A model generated the notes under the pieces. The model searched no databases. It saw nothing but the letters and a program-made list of their open reading frames with translations, and had not been told where the DNA came from. A program made the position numbers and the translations under genes. DNA of 64,000 nt from Oceanobacillus sp. HTM 045 (GTDB lineage: Bacteria; Pseudomonadota; Alphaproteobacteria; Rhodobacterales; Rhodobacteraceae): NCBI GenBank assembly GCA_009733745.1, contig WNWL01000001.1, positions 806,001-870,000 of the forward strand. The letters are read 5' to 3'. Within the stretch, counting starts at the first letter, position 1. Each line of letters starts with the position of its first letter. Positions 8,784 to 19,196 of this stretch are shown here, one piece after another.

Positions 8784-9218
8784 ATGATCATCACGCCGCT
8801 CAGGGCTACCGCCCTCGCCGCCATGCTCGCGCTCGGGGCATGTGCCGCGGAGACCACCGCGCATCACGCGCCTGCCGCCGGAGCCGCCGCCATCCACGGC
8901 ACCAAGACCGCCGAGGGCGCGTTCACGGGGGCGTCGAACCACGTCACCACGGGCCATGCCAGCATTTACACCGAGGGTGGAAAGTGGTTCGTAAGCCTCG
9001 GGGAAGACTTCACTTTCGACGGCGCGCCGGATCCGAAGGTGGCGCTGGGGCATGACGGCTACGACCCGGACGCCCTGCTCGCGCCGCTCGCCAGCAATTC
9101 CGGCGCGCAGGTCTACGAGATCCCGGCGCCGCTCGACGTGGCGGACTACAACGAGGTCTGGATCTGGTGCGAGGAATTCGCCGTGCCGCTGGGCGTGGCG
9201 AAGCTGAAGCTGCTTTAG
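8784..9218 (+). CDS. DM13-domain lipoprotein, copy 2
   Basis: A 144-aa paralogue of the preceding gene. It has a lipoprotein signal (lipobox LGAC, Cys20) and a longer low-complexity linker (HHAPAAGAAAIHGT) before the DM13 domain with GAFTGASNHVTTGHASIY, KWFVSLGEDFTFDGAPDPKV and EVWIWCEEFAVPLGVAKLKLL. The start ATG is supported by AGGAGGGGACCG. The pair looks like a recent tandem duplication with diverged signal peptides. A redox role is inferred only from the domain family. It is convergent with the arginase-family gene. Confidence 0.85.
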   Translation: MIITPLRATALAAMLALGACAAETTAHHAPAAGAAAIHGTKTAEGAFTGASNHVTTGHASIYTEGGKWFVSLGEDFTFDGAPDPKVALGHDGYDPDALLAPLASNSGAQVYEIPAPLDVADYNEVWIWCEEFAVPLGVAKLKLL

Positions 9219-9257
9219 GGGGCGCTCCGAAGCCCGCGGAGGCGGGTCGCTCCGGCC

Positions 9258-10019
9258 TCAGCGCCCCAGGAGCGCGTCGATGACGCGGGTGCAGGCGGCG
9301 CTCGTGGTGCCGTCGGCGTCCAGCGCGCCGTTCCAGCCGCTGACGGAGAGGGCCGCGATGTCGTTGGCCCCGGCGAAAGCGCGGCTGGCGGCGACGGTCT
9401 CCGCCACGCCCGGGCCGCCTTCGACCGGGTAGTTGAAGGCCGGGGCCTCGCGGGCGTCGAGCACGTCGGTGTCGAGATGGACCCAGACCGGCCCCTCGAT
9501 CCGCAGCGTCGCGAGCCCGGCGATGCCGGTGCGCCGCACGGCGGAGGCGTCGAGCGCGGCGCGTTCCAGCGGGTCGAGGTCGCGACCGTCGATCAGCCAG
9601 ATCCTGTTTTCTTCCAGTGGTTTGGCGCCGACCGCTCGCATCATCCATTGCGGGCCGCGCCCGGCGATCATGGCCAGCGGCATGCCGCCGAGGAACTGCG
9701 AGGGCGAGGTCTCCGGCGTGTTGAAGTCGCCATGCGCGTCGATCCAGACCAGCGTTGCCTCCCGCCCGGCCTGCTGCAGCCCGGCGAGGACGGGCACCGC
9801 GGCGCAGCAGTCGCCGGCGACATTGACCGGCCTCGCACCGCTGGCAGCGGCCTCGGCGGTGAAGTCGGCGATCGGGCGGTGGAGGGTTGCCATGCTGGCT
9901 TCGCCGCGGTCGGGGATCGGGTGGGGGCCGTTCACCGGCGTGCCCGGCGGCACGGCGGCGGCGAGGGCCGGGTCCGGGGTCTCGAAATACTGCGGGGTGA
10001 GGAGGAAACGGTCGGTCAT
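9258..10019 (-). CDS. Arginase-family (ureohydrolase-like) protein with altered metal site
   Basis: A 253-aa protein of the arginase/agmatinase/formiminoglutamase superfamily, whose members hydrolyse guanidino or formimino groups using two Mn ions. Metal-binding motifs 2 and 3 are clear: WIDAHGDFN (D94, H96, D98) and HLDTDVLD. The first motif, normally GGDHS, reads AGDCCAA (residues 69-74), so the metal-binding histidine is replaced by cysteine. The protein may use a different metal arrangement or be divergent in function, so I do not assign a substrate. It is monocistronic between the DM13 pair and mtnA, with no strong ribosome site before the ATG at 10019. Confidence 0.78.
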   Translation of the reverse strand: MTDRFLLTPQYFETPDPALAAAVPPGTPVNGPHPIPDRGEASMATLHRPIADFTAEAAASGARPVNVAGDCCAAVPVLAGLQQAGREATLVWIDAHGDFNTPETSPSQFLGGMPLAMIAGRGPQWMMRAVGAKPLEENRIWLIDGRDLDPLERAALDASAVRRTGIAGLATLRIEGPVWVHLDTDVLDAREAPAFNYPVEGGPGVAETVAASRAFAGANDIAALSVSGWNGALDADGTTSAACTRVIDALLGR

Positions 10020-10207
10020 GAACCGAGCCTAGCGCCCGCCAGGGGCCCTTCCAAGCGGTGTGGCGCAGGACTTCACTCCGGCGTGACAGCCGGGGACATT
10101 GGCCGCCCCGCAGGTGAAGCTCCCGATGTCGCCCGTTTCCCGAAAGGAACCGCAAGTCACCGCCAGGGGTGACATGGGCCCCTAGACGCCAATCGGCGCC
10201 CCGCCCC

Positions 10208-11299
10208 TCAGGCGGCCATTTCCGGGAACAGCCCGCGCAGGCCGGACTCGCTCGCCGCGGCGATGCCGCGCTCGGTGACGAGGCCGGTGACGAGGCGGGC
10301 GGGGGTGACGTCGAAGGCCGGGTTGGCGGCGGGCGAGCCGGGCGAGACCGCCCTGCCCTTCGTGACCTCGCCATCCACCAGCACGGTGAGGTCGGTGACC
10401 TCGGCCGCGCTGCGCTCCTCGATCGGGATTTCCCTCACGCCGTCGCGCACGGTCCAGTCGATGGTGGGCGACGGCAGGCAGACATAGAAGGGCACGCCGT
10501 TGTCCTTCGCCGCGAGCGCCTTCAGGTAGGTACCGATCTTGTTGCACACGTCGCCGGTGGCGGTGGTGCGGTCGGTGCCGGTGAAGCAGATGTCGACCTC
10601 GCCATGCTGCATCAGGTGGCCGCCGGCGTTGTCGACGATGACGGTGTGCGGGACGCCGTGGTTGTGCAGCTCCCACGCGGTCAGGTGGCCGCCCTGGTTC
10701 CGGGGCCGGGTCTCATCGACCCAGACATGCACGTCGATCCCGGCATCGTGCGCCTGGTAGACCGGGCTCGTCGCCGTGCCCCAGTCGCAGGTGGCGAGCC
10801 AGCCGGCGTTGCAATGGGTCAGCACGTTCACCCGGCCTTTCCGGCCCGCGATCTCCTTCAGGAGCTCCAGCCCGTGCGCGCCGATCCGGCGGTTGATCTC
10901 CACGTCCTCCTCGACGATCTCGCGGGCGCGGGCGAAGGCGGCGTCCGCGCGGCCGGACGGGGCGACCGGGGCGAGCCGCGCGCGCATGTCGTCGAGCGCC
11001 CAGCGCAGGTTGATCGCGGTCGGGCGGGTGGCGTGGAGCCGGTCATAGGCGGCGGAGAGATTGGCGTCGGAGGCGTCCTCCCGCATCGCCAGCGCCACGC
11101 CGTAAGCCGCCGTTGCGCCGATCAGCGGCGCGCCGCGCACCAGCATGTCGCGGATCGCCACGGCGGTGTCGGCCTCGCTGGCGAGCGTCGCGGTCTCGAA
11201 GGCGAATGGGAGCCGGGTCTGGTCGATGATGCGGACCCGCTCGCCCGCCTCGCCATCCGCCTCCCAGATCGGGCGCATCGGGGTGCCGTTCACTTTCAT
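10208..11299 (-). CDS. mtnA: Methylthioribose-1-phosphate isomerase
   Basis: Aldose-ketose isomerase of the methionine salvage pathway, converting 5-methylthioribose 1-phosphate to methylthioribulose 1-phosphate. Seen: [39 protein letters not shown] with the catalytic cysteine, [35 protein letters not shown] with the catalytic aspartate, and the C-terminal [20 protein letters not shown]. At 363 aa it has family length. The ATG at 11299 is favoured over an in-frame start 36 bases upstream because CGGGAGGACGC sits at proper distance. No other salvage gene lies beside it in this window. Confidence 0.95.
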   Translation of the reverse strand: MKVNGTPMRPIWEADGEAGERVRIIDQTRLPFAFETATLASEADTAVAIRDMLVRGAPLIGATAAYGVALAMREDASDANLSAAYDRLHATRPTAINLRWALDDMRARLAPVAPSGRADAAFARAREIVEEDVEINRRIGAHGLELLKEIAGRKGRVNVLTHCNAGWLATCDWGTATSPVYQAHDAGIDVHVWVDETRPRNQGGHLTAWELHNHGVPHTVIVDNAGGHLMQHGEVDICFTGTDRTTATGDVCNKIGTYLKALAAKDNGVPFYVCLPSPTIDWTVRDGVREIPIEERSAAEVTDLTVLVDGEVTKGRAVSPGSPAANPAFDVTPARLVTGLVTERGIAAASESGLRGLFPEMAA

Positions 11300-11425
11300 C
11301 GCGTCCTCCCGGGGTCGTGGGCTGTTCGTCACCATATAGGGCGCGCGGCGGGGGGCTGGCCACCCGCGTGAGCGGCAATCGGCCTGCCCCGACCCGGCGT
11401 GCGCGACAGTAGCGAGTATCGCGCG

Positions 11426-11719
11426 TCAGTATTTCGGCTTGAGGAACTGGATCAGCACGATGGCGACGATGGCGGCGGCGACGAGGGCCCAGGCAAGCTC
11501 CATCAGGACGAGGTAGAGATCCTCGAAGGGGAAGCCGCCCTGCCCCTCGGCGAGGAGGACCAGGTCGCCCTCCGGCAGGGGGCCGGTGCGGTCGTTCCGG
11601 CCGGGCGACCATGCGCCGAGCCAGAGGGTGGCCGCGCCGTCGGGCGCGGAGTGGCGGAAGCTGAAGAGCTTCAGCCCGGTGATTCCCCCGATGGCGAGGA
11701 CGATCAGCATCCGAAGCAT
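11426..11719 (-). CDS. Small two-helix membrane protein of unknown function
   Basis: Not recognised. 97 aa with a hydrophobic N-terminal helix (LRMLIVLAIGGITGLKLF), a polar central part, and a C-terminal membrane helix (VLMELAWALVAAAIVAIVLI) ending LKPKY. The start is uncertain: ATG at 11719 or, in the same frame, ATG at 11710. A longer version starting further upstream would add a poorly supported leader, and the ribosome site is weak in all cases. It is transcribed toward mtnA with 126 bp between them. The codon pattern and hydrophobic periodicity support it being real. Confidence 0.55.
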   Translation of the reverse strand: MLRMLIVLAIGGITGLKLFSFRHSAPDGAATLWLGAWSPGRNDRTGPLPEGDLVLLAEGQGGFPFEDLYLVLMELAWALVAAAIVAIVLIQFLKPKY

Positions 11720-12074
11720 GGCCGAAAGCCTATTCCCGAATTCAGGCAAAATGAGGCATTTGTGGCGAAATAGAGACATTCGCGGAGGTTGCGTCAGGGG
11801 GGAGTCCGGGCCGACAACCGCTGGTGCAATGCACAAATCGAATCGCTTCGCGGTAAAAGCTGCCCCAAACCCAGCTGAAACGGCAACTGGATGGATTTGT
11901 TAACAAAAAGTTAACGCGAGCCCGGTTTCTGGCTCTCCCGCAGCGGTAGCGACACGCGGAAGCCGAAACTGCATTTTTCTGGTGCATTATCGAAAAAATC
12001 GTTTGCGCGTACAACCGAAAGGCGCACCATTGGTGTTGTGGGGTGGGGCTTTGCGATACAAGCGAGGTAATTAG
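11720..12074. promoter_or_regulatory. Divergent intergenic region, lower GC
   Basis: 355 bp between the small membrane protein and the divergent glycine-rich lipoprotein. It is noticeably AT-richer than its surroundings, with runs such as TGTTAACAAAAAGTTAACG around 11896-11914 (an inverted repeat GTTAAC...GTTAAC) and ATTATCGAAAAAATCG. No open frame of credible composition is seen. It most likely carries the promoter and 5' UTR of the abundant-looking lipoprotein gene at 12075. Confidence 0.45.
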
Positions 12075-13340
12075 ATGCGTATTCACTCTCCCACCCGAAC
12101 TCTCCTGCTCTGCTCTGTCGCGATCACCGGACTCACCGCCTGCACCGTGGTGGTCGAGGTTCCCGCGGACTCCGCCGTCGGCCAGGCGGCACTCGCGACG
12201 GCAGCCCCGCCCGTGACCCGGATCACGGACTCCGTTCACTACTTCCATGGCCTCCCCGTCCTCGGCACCGGCGGTGCCCGCGGCGAGGGTGAAGGCATCG
12301 ACGGCACGACCGGTGGCGGCGGCGGCGCTGGTGGCGGCGGCGGCGGCGGCAACAGCGGCGGCGGCGGCGGCAATGGTGGCGGCGGTGGCGGCGGCGGCGG
12401 TGGCGGCATCGACGTCGGCGTGGATGTCGGCACCGGCGGCGGCCTCGGCGCGGTGGCCGGCGTGAGCGCTGGCCCGGACGGCATCGGCATCGGCGTCGAC
12501 GTGGGTACGGAAGGCACCGCCCAGAGCGGTCACGGCAACATCGCCGACGTGGACGTCGCCGCGGTGGGCACGGATGACGGCGGCCTCGGGATCGGCGTTG
12601 GCGCCGATGCGCTCGACGGCGGCCTGGTCGACGCCGACGTGGCGGCGGCCGTGGGCGGCGAGACCGGTCTCGGCCTCGACACCGACGTGAACGTGCTCGA
12701 CGGCGCGGTGGTCGGCCCGGCCGGCGTGGTCGACGTGGGCATCGACGCGGGCGTCAACTCGACTTCCGGCCTCGCCGCCGGCGTCGACGTGGACGTGGTC
12801 GGCGAGGACGTGGCCGCGGTTGGCGTGGGCAACGGTCTCGGCACCGGCACCACCTCCGGCCCGCTGGTCGAGATCACGGTCGAGGAGGTCGCGAAGGTCG
12901 GCCTGGTCGATCCGGAGCGCGGCCTGGTGTCGATCGACGGCACGGACGAGACCGCGGCCCTTGGGGGCGACACGGGCGGCCTCGGCGGCCTGGGTGGCGG
13001 TCTCGGTGGCATCGGTGATGCCGTGGGCGGCGTGCTCGGCGGCGACGGTGTCGGCGGCGTGGCCGGCGGTGTCGGCGATGCGGTCGGCGGTGTCGGTGAC
13101 GCGGCGGCCGGTGCGGTCGGCGGCGTGGGCGATGCGGCCTCCGGTGTTGCCGACGGTGTCGGCGGCGCGGTTGGCGGCGGCGTCGGTGACGCGGTCGGCG
13201 GCGTGGGCGATGCCGTGGGCGGCGTGGCCGATGCGGTCGGCGGCGCCGTGGGTGACGTGGCCGGTGCGATCGGCGGCGCGCTCGGCGGCGGCCACGGCGG
13301 CGAAGGCGGTGGCGGCGGCAAGGGCGGCTCCGAACGCTGA
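12075..13340 (+). CDS. Large glycine/valine-rich repeat lipoprotein
   Basis: A 421-aa exported protein. Residues 1-23 form a lipoprotein signal with lipobox LTAC and Cys23. Residues about 75-115 are poly-glycine broken by N, S and A; about 115-290 is G/V/D-rich with repeats of the type DVGTGGGLG and VDVDVVGEDVAAVGVG; about 300-410 is a tandem run of VGDAVGG-type heptads and octads. It ends GGGGGKGGSER. No enzyme motif is present. The composition suggests an extended or self-assembling surface or periplasmic polymer, but that is inference. A rho-independent terminator follows 33 bp after the stop. Confidence 0.8.
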   Translation: MRIHSPTRTLLLCSVAITGLTACTVVVEVPADSAVGQAALATAAPPVTRITDSVHYFHGLPVLGTGGARGEGEGIDGTTGGGGGAGGGGGGGNSGGGGGNGGGGGGGGGGGIDVGVDVGTGGGLGAVAGVSAGPDGIGIGVDVGTEGTAQSGHGNIADVDVAAVGTDDGGLGIGVGADALDGGLVDADVAAAVGGETGLGLDTDVNVLDGAVVGPAGVVDVGIDAGVNSTSGLAAGVDVDVVGEDVAAVGVGNGLGTGTTSGPLVEITVEEVAKVGLVDPERGLVSIDGTDETAALGGDTGGLGGLGGGLGGIGDAVGGVLGGDGVGGVAGGVGDAVGGVGDAAAGAVGGVGDAASGVADGVGGAVGGGVGDAVGGVGDAVGGVADAVGGAVGDVAGAIGGALGGGHGGEGGGGGKGGSER

Positions 13341-13372
13341 CCTGACCGACGCTTACCTCGCAGAGAAGGAGG

Positions 13373-13401
13373 CGGCCCCCACGCGGGGCCGTTTTCCTTT
13401 T
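13373..13401 (+). terminator. Rho-independent terminator of the glycine-rich lipoprotein gene
   Basis: A 7-bp perfect stem (CGGCCCC / GGGGCCG) with loop CACGC, followed by GTTTTCCTTTTC on the plus strand, 33 bp after the stop codon at 13340. Confidence 0.85.
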
Positions 13402-13438
13402 CGGGCTGCCGTTTCCGGGCGGTTGCCGGCGGCCCGCG

Positions 13439-14344
13439 TCAGGCGGGCATCTCCTCCGCACCTTCCGGTTCCGACGCGGCGCGGAGCAGTTCGGCGAGGC
13501 GGGCGAACCACGCCTGGTCCTGGCAGGCGGAGAGGCCGACCAGCGCGATGGTGCGCATCGGCTCGGGCTCGGCGAAGCGGTGCAGCCGCAGGCCTCGTCC
13601 CTCCACCGGCGCGCACATCTCCGGCAGCAGCGTGACCCCCTGCCCCGAGGCGACGAGGCGGGCCAGCGTGGTCAGGCTCGCCGCGCCGAGCCGGTCGCGC
13701 AGCCCGTCCCGGCGCAGGCTGCAGGCCTGCAGCGCCTGGTCGGCGAGGCAGTGGCCCTCGTCCAGCAGGAGGAGGCGGGCGGAATCGATCTGCTCCGGCC
13801 GGTCGGGCGGGATGGCGTCGGAGCCCGGCGGCATGGCCAGCAGGAAGCGGTCGCGGCGGATCACCTCGACGGCGTAACCGGCGGGCGCGGGCAGCGCGAT
13901 CACCGCCGCGTCGAGCGCGCCGGAGCCGAGTTCGGCCAGCAGCGATTCGGTCACCGCCTCGCGAATCGTCAGCTCCGCCGCCGCCCGCCGGGCCGCGGCG
14001 AGCAGCGGCGGCACCAGGTAGGGCGCGACGGTCGGGATCATGCCGAGCCGCACCCGCGCGCCGGTCCCGGTGGCCTGCCGGGCCGATTCCTCCAGCCCCC
14101 TGACCTCGGTGATGACCCGCTGCGCGCGCAGCGCCACCTCCCGCCCGAGCGGCGTGAGCGGCAGGCCGGGCGCGTCGCGCGAGAGAAGCGGGCCGCCGAG
14201 CGTCTCCTCCAGGTCGCGGATCTGGTTGGATAGCGCGGGCTGGGTCACCCCCACCCGCTCGGCCGCGCGGCCGAAATGGCGCGTCTCGGCCAGCGCGAGG
14301 AAGTAGCGGAGCTGGCGCAGGGTGATGTTCGGCAGGGTGCTCAT
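13439..14344 (-). CDS. oxyR: Hydrogen peroxide-sensing LysR regulator OxyR
   Basis: A 301-aa LysR-type activator. The N-terminal winged helix-turn-helix spans ITLRQLRYFLALAETRHFGR and AAERVGVTQPALSNQIRDLE. The two redox cysteines fall at residues 199 and 208 in LLLLDEGHCLADQALQAC, the same spacing and even numbering as E. coli OxyR, so a peroxide-formed disulfide switch is expected. The gene is divergent from katG, its classical target, across a 161-bp shared control region, which strongly supports the assignment. Length and domain order are normal. Confidence 0.95.
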   Translation of the reverse strand: MSTLPNITLRQLRYFLALAETRHFGRAAERVGVTQPALSNQIRDLEETLGGPLLSRDAPGLPLTPLGREVALRAQRVITEVRGLEESARQATGTGARVRLGMIPTVAPYLVPPLLAAARRAAAELTIREAVTESLLAELGSGALDAAVIALPAPAGYAVEVIRRDRFLLAMPPGSDAIPPDRPEQIDSARLLLLDEGHCLADQALQACSLRRDGLRDRLGAASLTTLARLVASGQGVTLLPEMCAPVEGRGLRLHRFAEPEPMRTIALVGLSACQDQAWFARLAELLRAASEPEGAEEMPA

Positions 14345-16692
<2,348 letters not shown>

Positions 16693-16741
16693 GTTCGGCC
16701 TGAGACGGGCCTTCCGGGCCGTCAGGGTTTTCCGAGGCTAT

Positions 16742-16772
16742 GGGGCGTCCCTCCGGGGGCGCCCCTTTTCGT
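16742..16772 (+). terminator. Rho-independent terminator of katG
   Basis: Stem GGGGCG / CGCCCC enclosing about 12 bases, followed by TTTTCGTTT on the plus strand, some 50 bp after the katG stop. A weaker hairpin (GACGG / CCGTC, 16704-16723) precedes it and ends in AGGGTTTT. Confidence 0.75.
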
Positions 16773-16773
16773 T

Positions 16774-17098
16774 TGCCGGAGCGAGCGCCGCGCCATGCGG
16801 CGCGCGTCTGGCGGCGTCACGCCCGCGGCGGGTTGCGGGCGTGGTGCCCGTGGCGGGGGTTGGCTGGCCACGTGCGCCAAGACCAGCAGCGCGCCGCGTG
16901 TGCGGGGTTTGCAGGGGCGCGAGGGCCGGCGCGGCGCCATCAGCGGCGCTCTCGGGGGCGCCCCAGCCGTTGCGGTTGTTCCCGTAGTCGTCGGCGCACA
17001 TCCTGCCCGTCTTGCCAGGATGTGGCGCACGGAACCGGGCGGGCGGTCCCTGCGGCCTGCCACTTCCCTTGCTCCCCTGCCGGGCCTACCCTTCCCGC
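16774..17098. other. Gene-poor spacer with a strong hairpin
   Basis: 325 bp without a convincing gene. A minus-strand frame of 87 codons (17001 down to 16738) starts MCADDYGNNRNGWGAP, but most of the rest is Ala/Pro/Arg-rich as expected for random high-GC sequence, so it is not called. Its start lies inside a 9-bp perfect inverted repeat, CACATCCTG / CAGGATGTG (16997-17024, 10-base loop), which may be a regulatory or processing structure. Confidence 0.4.
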
Positions 17099-17542
17099 AT
17101 GAGCGCGATGGCCGAGCCTGCGAGCCACCTGCCCGCCCCGCCTGCCCCGGTGGCGGCGGCGATGGCGGCCTGGCCGGAGGGCTTGCGGGCGCCGCTCGGG
17201 GTATTGCGGCGGCTGGTGCTCGCGACCGCTGCTGCGACGCCAGGGGTGGGGCCGCTGACCGAGGCGCTGCGATGGGGCGAGGTCAGTTTCCTGACCGAAG
17301 CGACGGGAGCCGGGACCACGGTGCGGATCGGTCCGGTGCGGGGCTCGGCGGAGTGCTACGCGATGTTCGTACATTGCCGCACCGGCCTCGTGGCGCGGTA
17401 TCGCGACCTCTACGGCGGCGTGCTGCGGCTGGAGGGCGCCCGCGCGGTGGTGTTCGACCGGCGCGCGCCGCTGCCGGAGGGGCCGGTGGCGCATTGCATC
17501 GCCATGGCGCTGCGTTACCACGCGGACCGGAGGGGCCGCTGA
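17099..17542 (+). CDS. DUF1801-domain protein
   Basis: A 147-aa protein resembling the DUF1801 (YdhG-like) family, with the characteristic LTEALRWGEVSFLTEATGAG core and a C-terminal GPVAHCIAMALRYHADRRG helix. The biochemical role of the family is not established. The start is ATG at 17099 (a second ATG at 17108 is possible), without a clear ribosome site. Its stop codon overlaps the start of the next gene by one base (TGATG), so it is probably co-translated with the ADP-ribosylglycohydrolase, which makes a link to that activity reasonable but unproven. Confidence 0.75.
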   Translation: MSAMAEPASHLPAPPAPVAAAMAAWPEGLRAPLGVLRRLVLATAAATPGVGPLTEALRWGEVSFLTEATGAGTTVRIGPVRGSAECYAMFVHCRTGLVARYRDLYGGVLRLEGARAVVFDRRAPLPEGPVAHCIAMALRYHADRRGR

Positions 17543-18315
17543 TGCTGGGAGCCATCACCGGCGACGTGATCGGCGCGCCGTTCGAGATCGCGAACCACCG
17601 GGGCACGGATTTCGAGCTGTTCTCGCGCGGCTCGACCTTCACCGACGACACGGTGATGACGGTCGCCGTCGCCGACGCGCTGCTGCACGGGCGCGACCAT
17701 GCGGAAAACATGCGCCGCTGGTTCGCGCATTACCCGAAAGCGGGCTACGGGCACATGTTCCGCGCCTGGGCGGCGGACCCGGGAATGGGCCCTTACGGCA
17801 GCTTCGGCAACGGCTCGGCGATGCGGGTGAGCCCGGTGGCCTGGGCGTTCGAGACCGAGCCGGAGGTGCTCGCCGCCGCCCGCGCCACGGCGGAGGTGAG
17901 CCATGACCACCCGGAGGGCGTGAAGGGTGCGGAGGCCATCGCGCTCGCCACCTTCCTCGCGCGGCGGGGGGTGGAAAAGACGGAGCTGCTGGCGCGGGTG
18001 GCGGTGCACACTGGCTACGACCTCGGCTTCACGCTGGACGCGATCCGCTGGGAGTACGTCTTCGACGCCACCTGCCAGGGCTCGGTGCCGCAGGCGCTGG
18101 TGGCGGTGCGCGAGGGCGAGGATTTCGAGAGCACGATCCGCCGGGCGATCTCCATCGGCGGCGACAGCGACACGATCGCCGCCATGGCCGGTGCCGTGGC
18201 CGAGGCGCTCTACGGCGTGCCGGAAGCCATCGAGACGGAGGTGCGGAAGCGGCTCGACACGCGCCTCGGCGGGGTGCTGGACCTGTTCCGGGAGCGGTAC
18301 GGGATGGCGGGGTAG
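17542..18315 (+). CDS. ADP-ribosylglycohydrolase family protein
   Basis: A 257-aa protein of the DraG/ARH family, which removes ADP-ribose from proteins or small molecules using two Mg ions. The metal motifs are intact: FTDDTVMTVAVADAL near residues 32-46 and GGDSDTIAAMAGAVAEA near 212-228, together with the opening GAITGDVIGAPFE and GSFGNGSAMRV. The length is typical for the short bacterial form. It overlaps the DUF1801 gene by one base. No ADP-ribosyltransferase or DraT homologue lies next to it in this window, so the substrate is open. Confidence 0.88.
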   Translation: MLGAITGDVIGAPFEIANHRGTDFELFSRGSTFTDDTVMTVAVADALLHGRDHAENMRRWFAHYPKAGYGHMFRAWAADPGMGPYGSFGNGSAMRVSPVAWAFETEPEVLAAARATAEVSHDHPEGVKGAEAIALATFLARRGVEKTELLARVAVHTGYDLGFTLDAIRWEYVFDATCQGSVPQALVAVREGEDFESTIRRAISIGGDSDTIAAMAGAVAEALYGVPEAIETEVRKRLDTRLGGVLDLFRERYGMAG

Positions 18316-18416
18316 AGCCGGGGCTTGTAAGAACCGCGATGGGCGGCGGGCGTATATTGCGGGGGTTGGCGTTCCGGACGGCTGGGCGGTTCCCCTTGTG
18401 CAGGTGATGCACCGCC

Positions 18417-18878
18417 TGCCACCCGGTTGAAGGGATTCTTGCAGGCGTGGCATCGGCCGCCGCACGCGCGGCTAGCGCGGGCCACGCCCGGCCCTTCCCC
18501 CGGCCGGGCGTTCGCTGACGTTGCAAGGGGATCGGAGGGCGGGAGGGTGTGCTGTCATAAATCAAGCTGCCCCGGCGATGCACCACGCCCGTCCAGGGCC
18601 GGTCGTGAACCTTTGCGCTTTGCGTCAGCCAAGCGGGTTGCGTCACTTGCCACCTGGCTGACGAAATCCCCTCCCGCCCAGCATCAGCCACAGCACGCGC
18701 GGCCAGCGCGGGCCACGCCCGGCCTTCCCCGGGGCCGGGCGTTCTCTGGCGCTGCAAGGGAATCTGGGGGCGGGAGGAAATAAAGCCATAAACCAAGCAT
18801 CCCCAACGAGGCGCCACGCCCGCCCAGGGCCGGTCGTGACCCTTTGCACTTCGCGTCAGCCGAGCGGGTTGCACGGCT
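18417..18878 (-). repeat. Two tandem units of a dispersed intergenic repeat (copies 1 and 2, minus orientation)
   Basis: Two consecutive 231-bp units (18417-18647 and 18648-18878) with a degenerate third start at 18879. Each holds a core of about 160 bp (18461-18620 and 18691-18850) that also occurs on the plus strand at 20517-20900 (twice) and 51017-51175. The core has a long GC palindrome (ACGCCCGGCC / GGCCGGGCGT around a short loop) and, read on the minus strand, an open frame with recurring residues such as HDRPWTGVV, IPLQRQRTPG and GRAWPALAARA. It resembles a palindromic intergenic element rather than an insertion sequence; no transposase is present. Confidence 0.85.
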
Positions 18879-19196
18879 TGCTACCGGGTGTGGGGGCTTC
18901 TTCCCGCACGACGCCGTCCACGTTGCGTGCGATCACCGCGGGCCAAAGTTGAACCGGGTTCCGGCCTTTCCCGGAGCCGGAGGTGGTCCGTTCCGCTGCC
19001 GACAATCGGCGGTGTTCCCGTAGCCACCCGTGTTCCAGCGCCTCGCGGTGCGGGCCATCGGTACACTGCTACAGAGAACCTCGCCCCCACAGTCCCGCCC
19101 ACCCTGCGGGACGGGCGCGCCCCTGCCCCTGCCCCGCGTTGACGCCCGGGCGGGCCGTCGCCACCATGCCGGCCACAACACAAGGGACGGAAACAC
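18879..19196. other. Spacer upstream of the SAF-domain oxidoreductase
   Basis: 318 bp with no credible gene. It begins with a decayed partial repeat unit (CTTGCTACCGGGTG matching the unit starts at 18417 and 18648) and includes a short hairpin GTCCCGCCCACCCTGCGGGAC near 19098-19118. The leader of the downstream gene lies at its right end. Confidence 0.45.

Noticed and set aside
11742-13295. A 517-codon minus-strand frame opposite the glycine-rich lipoprotein, with Ala/His/Asp-rich composition
   Set aside because: It is the mirror of a GC-rich repetitive gene; the plus-strand frame has a lipobox, a start and a terminator, the minus frame has none.
16738-17001. An 87-codon minus-strand frame after katG (MCADDYGNNRNGWGAP...)
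   Set aside because: The first 20 residues look protein-like, but the remainder is Ala/Pro/Arg-rich, it runs through the katG terminator, and its start sits in a hairpin.
16795-18315. A 506-codon frame reading into the ADP-ribosylglycohydrolase
   Set aside because: Only the last 257 codons match the family; the upstream part is random-looking and overlaps the DUF1801 gene in another frame. The start at 17542 is coupled to that gene.
18029-18874. A 281-codon minus-strand frame spanning both tandem repeat units
   Set aside because: It extends antisense into the ADP-ribosylglycohydrolase gene and is open mainly because of the repeat; kept as a repeat finding rather than a gene.
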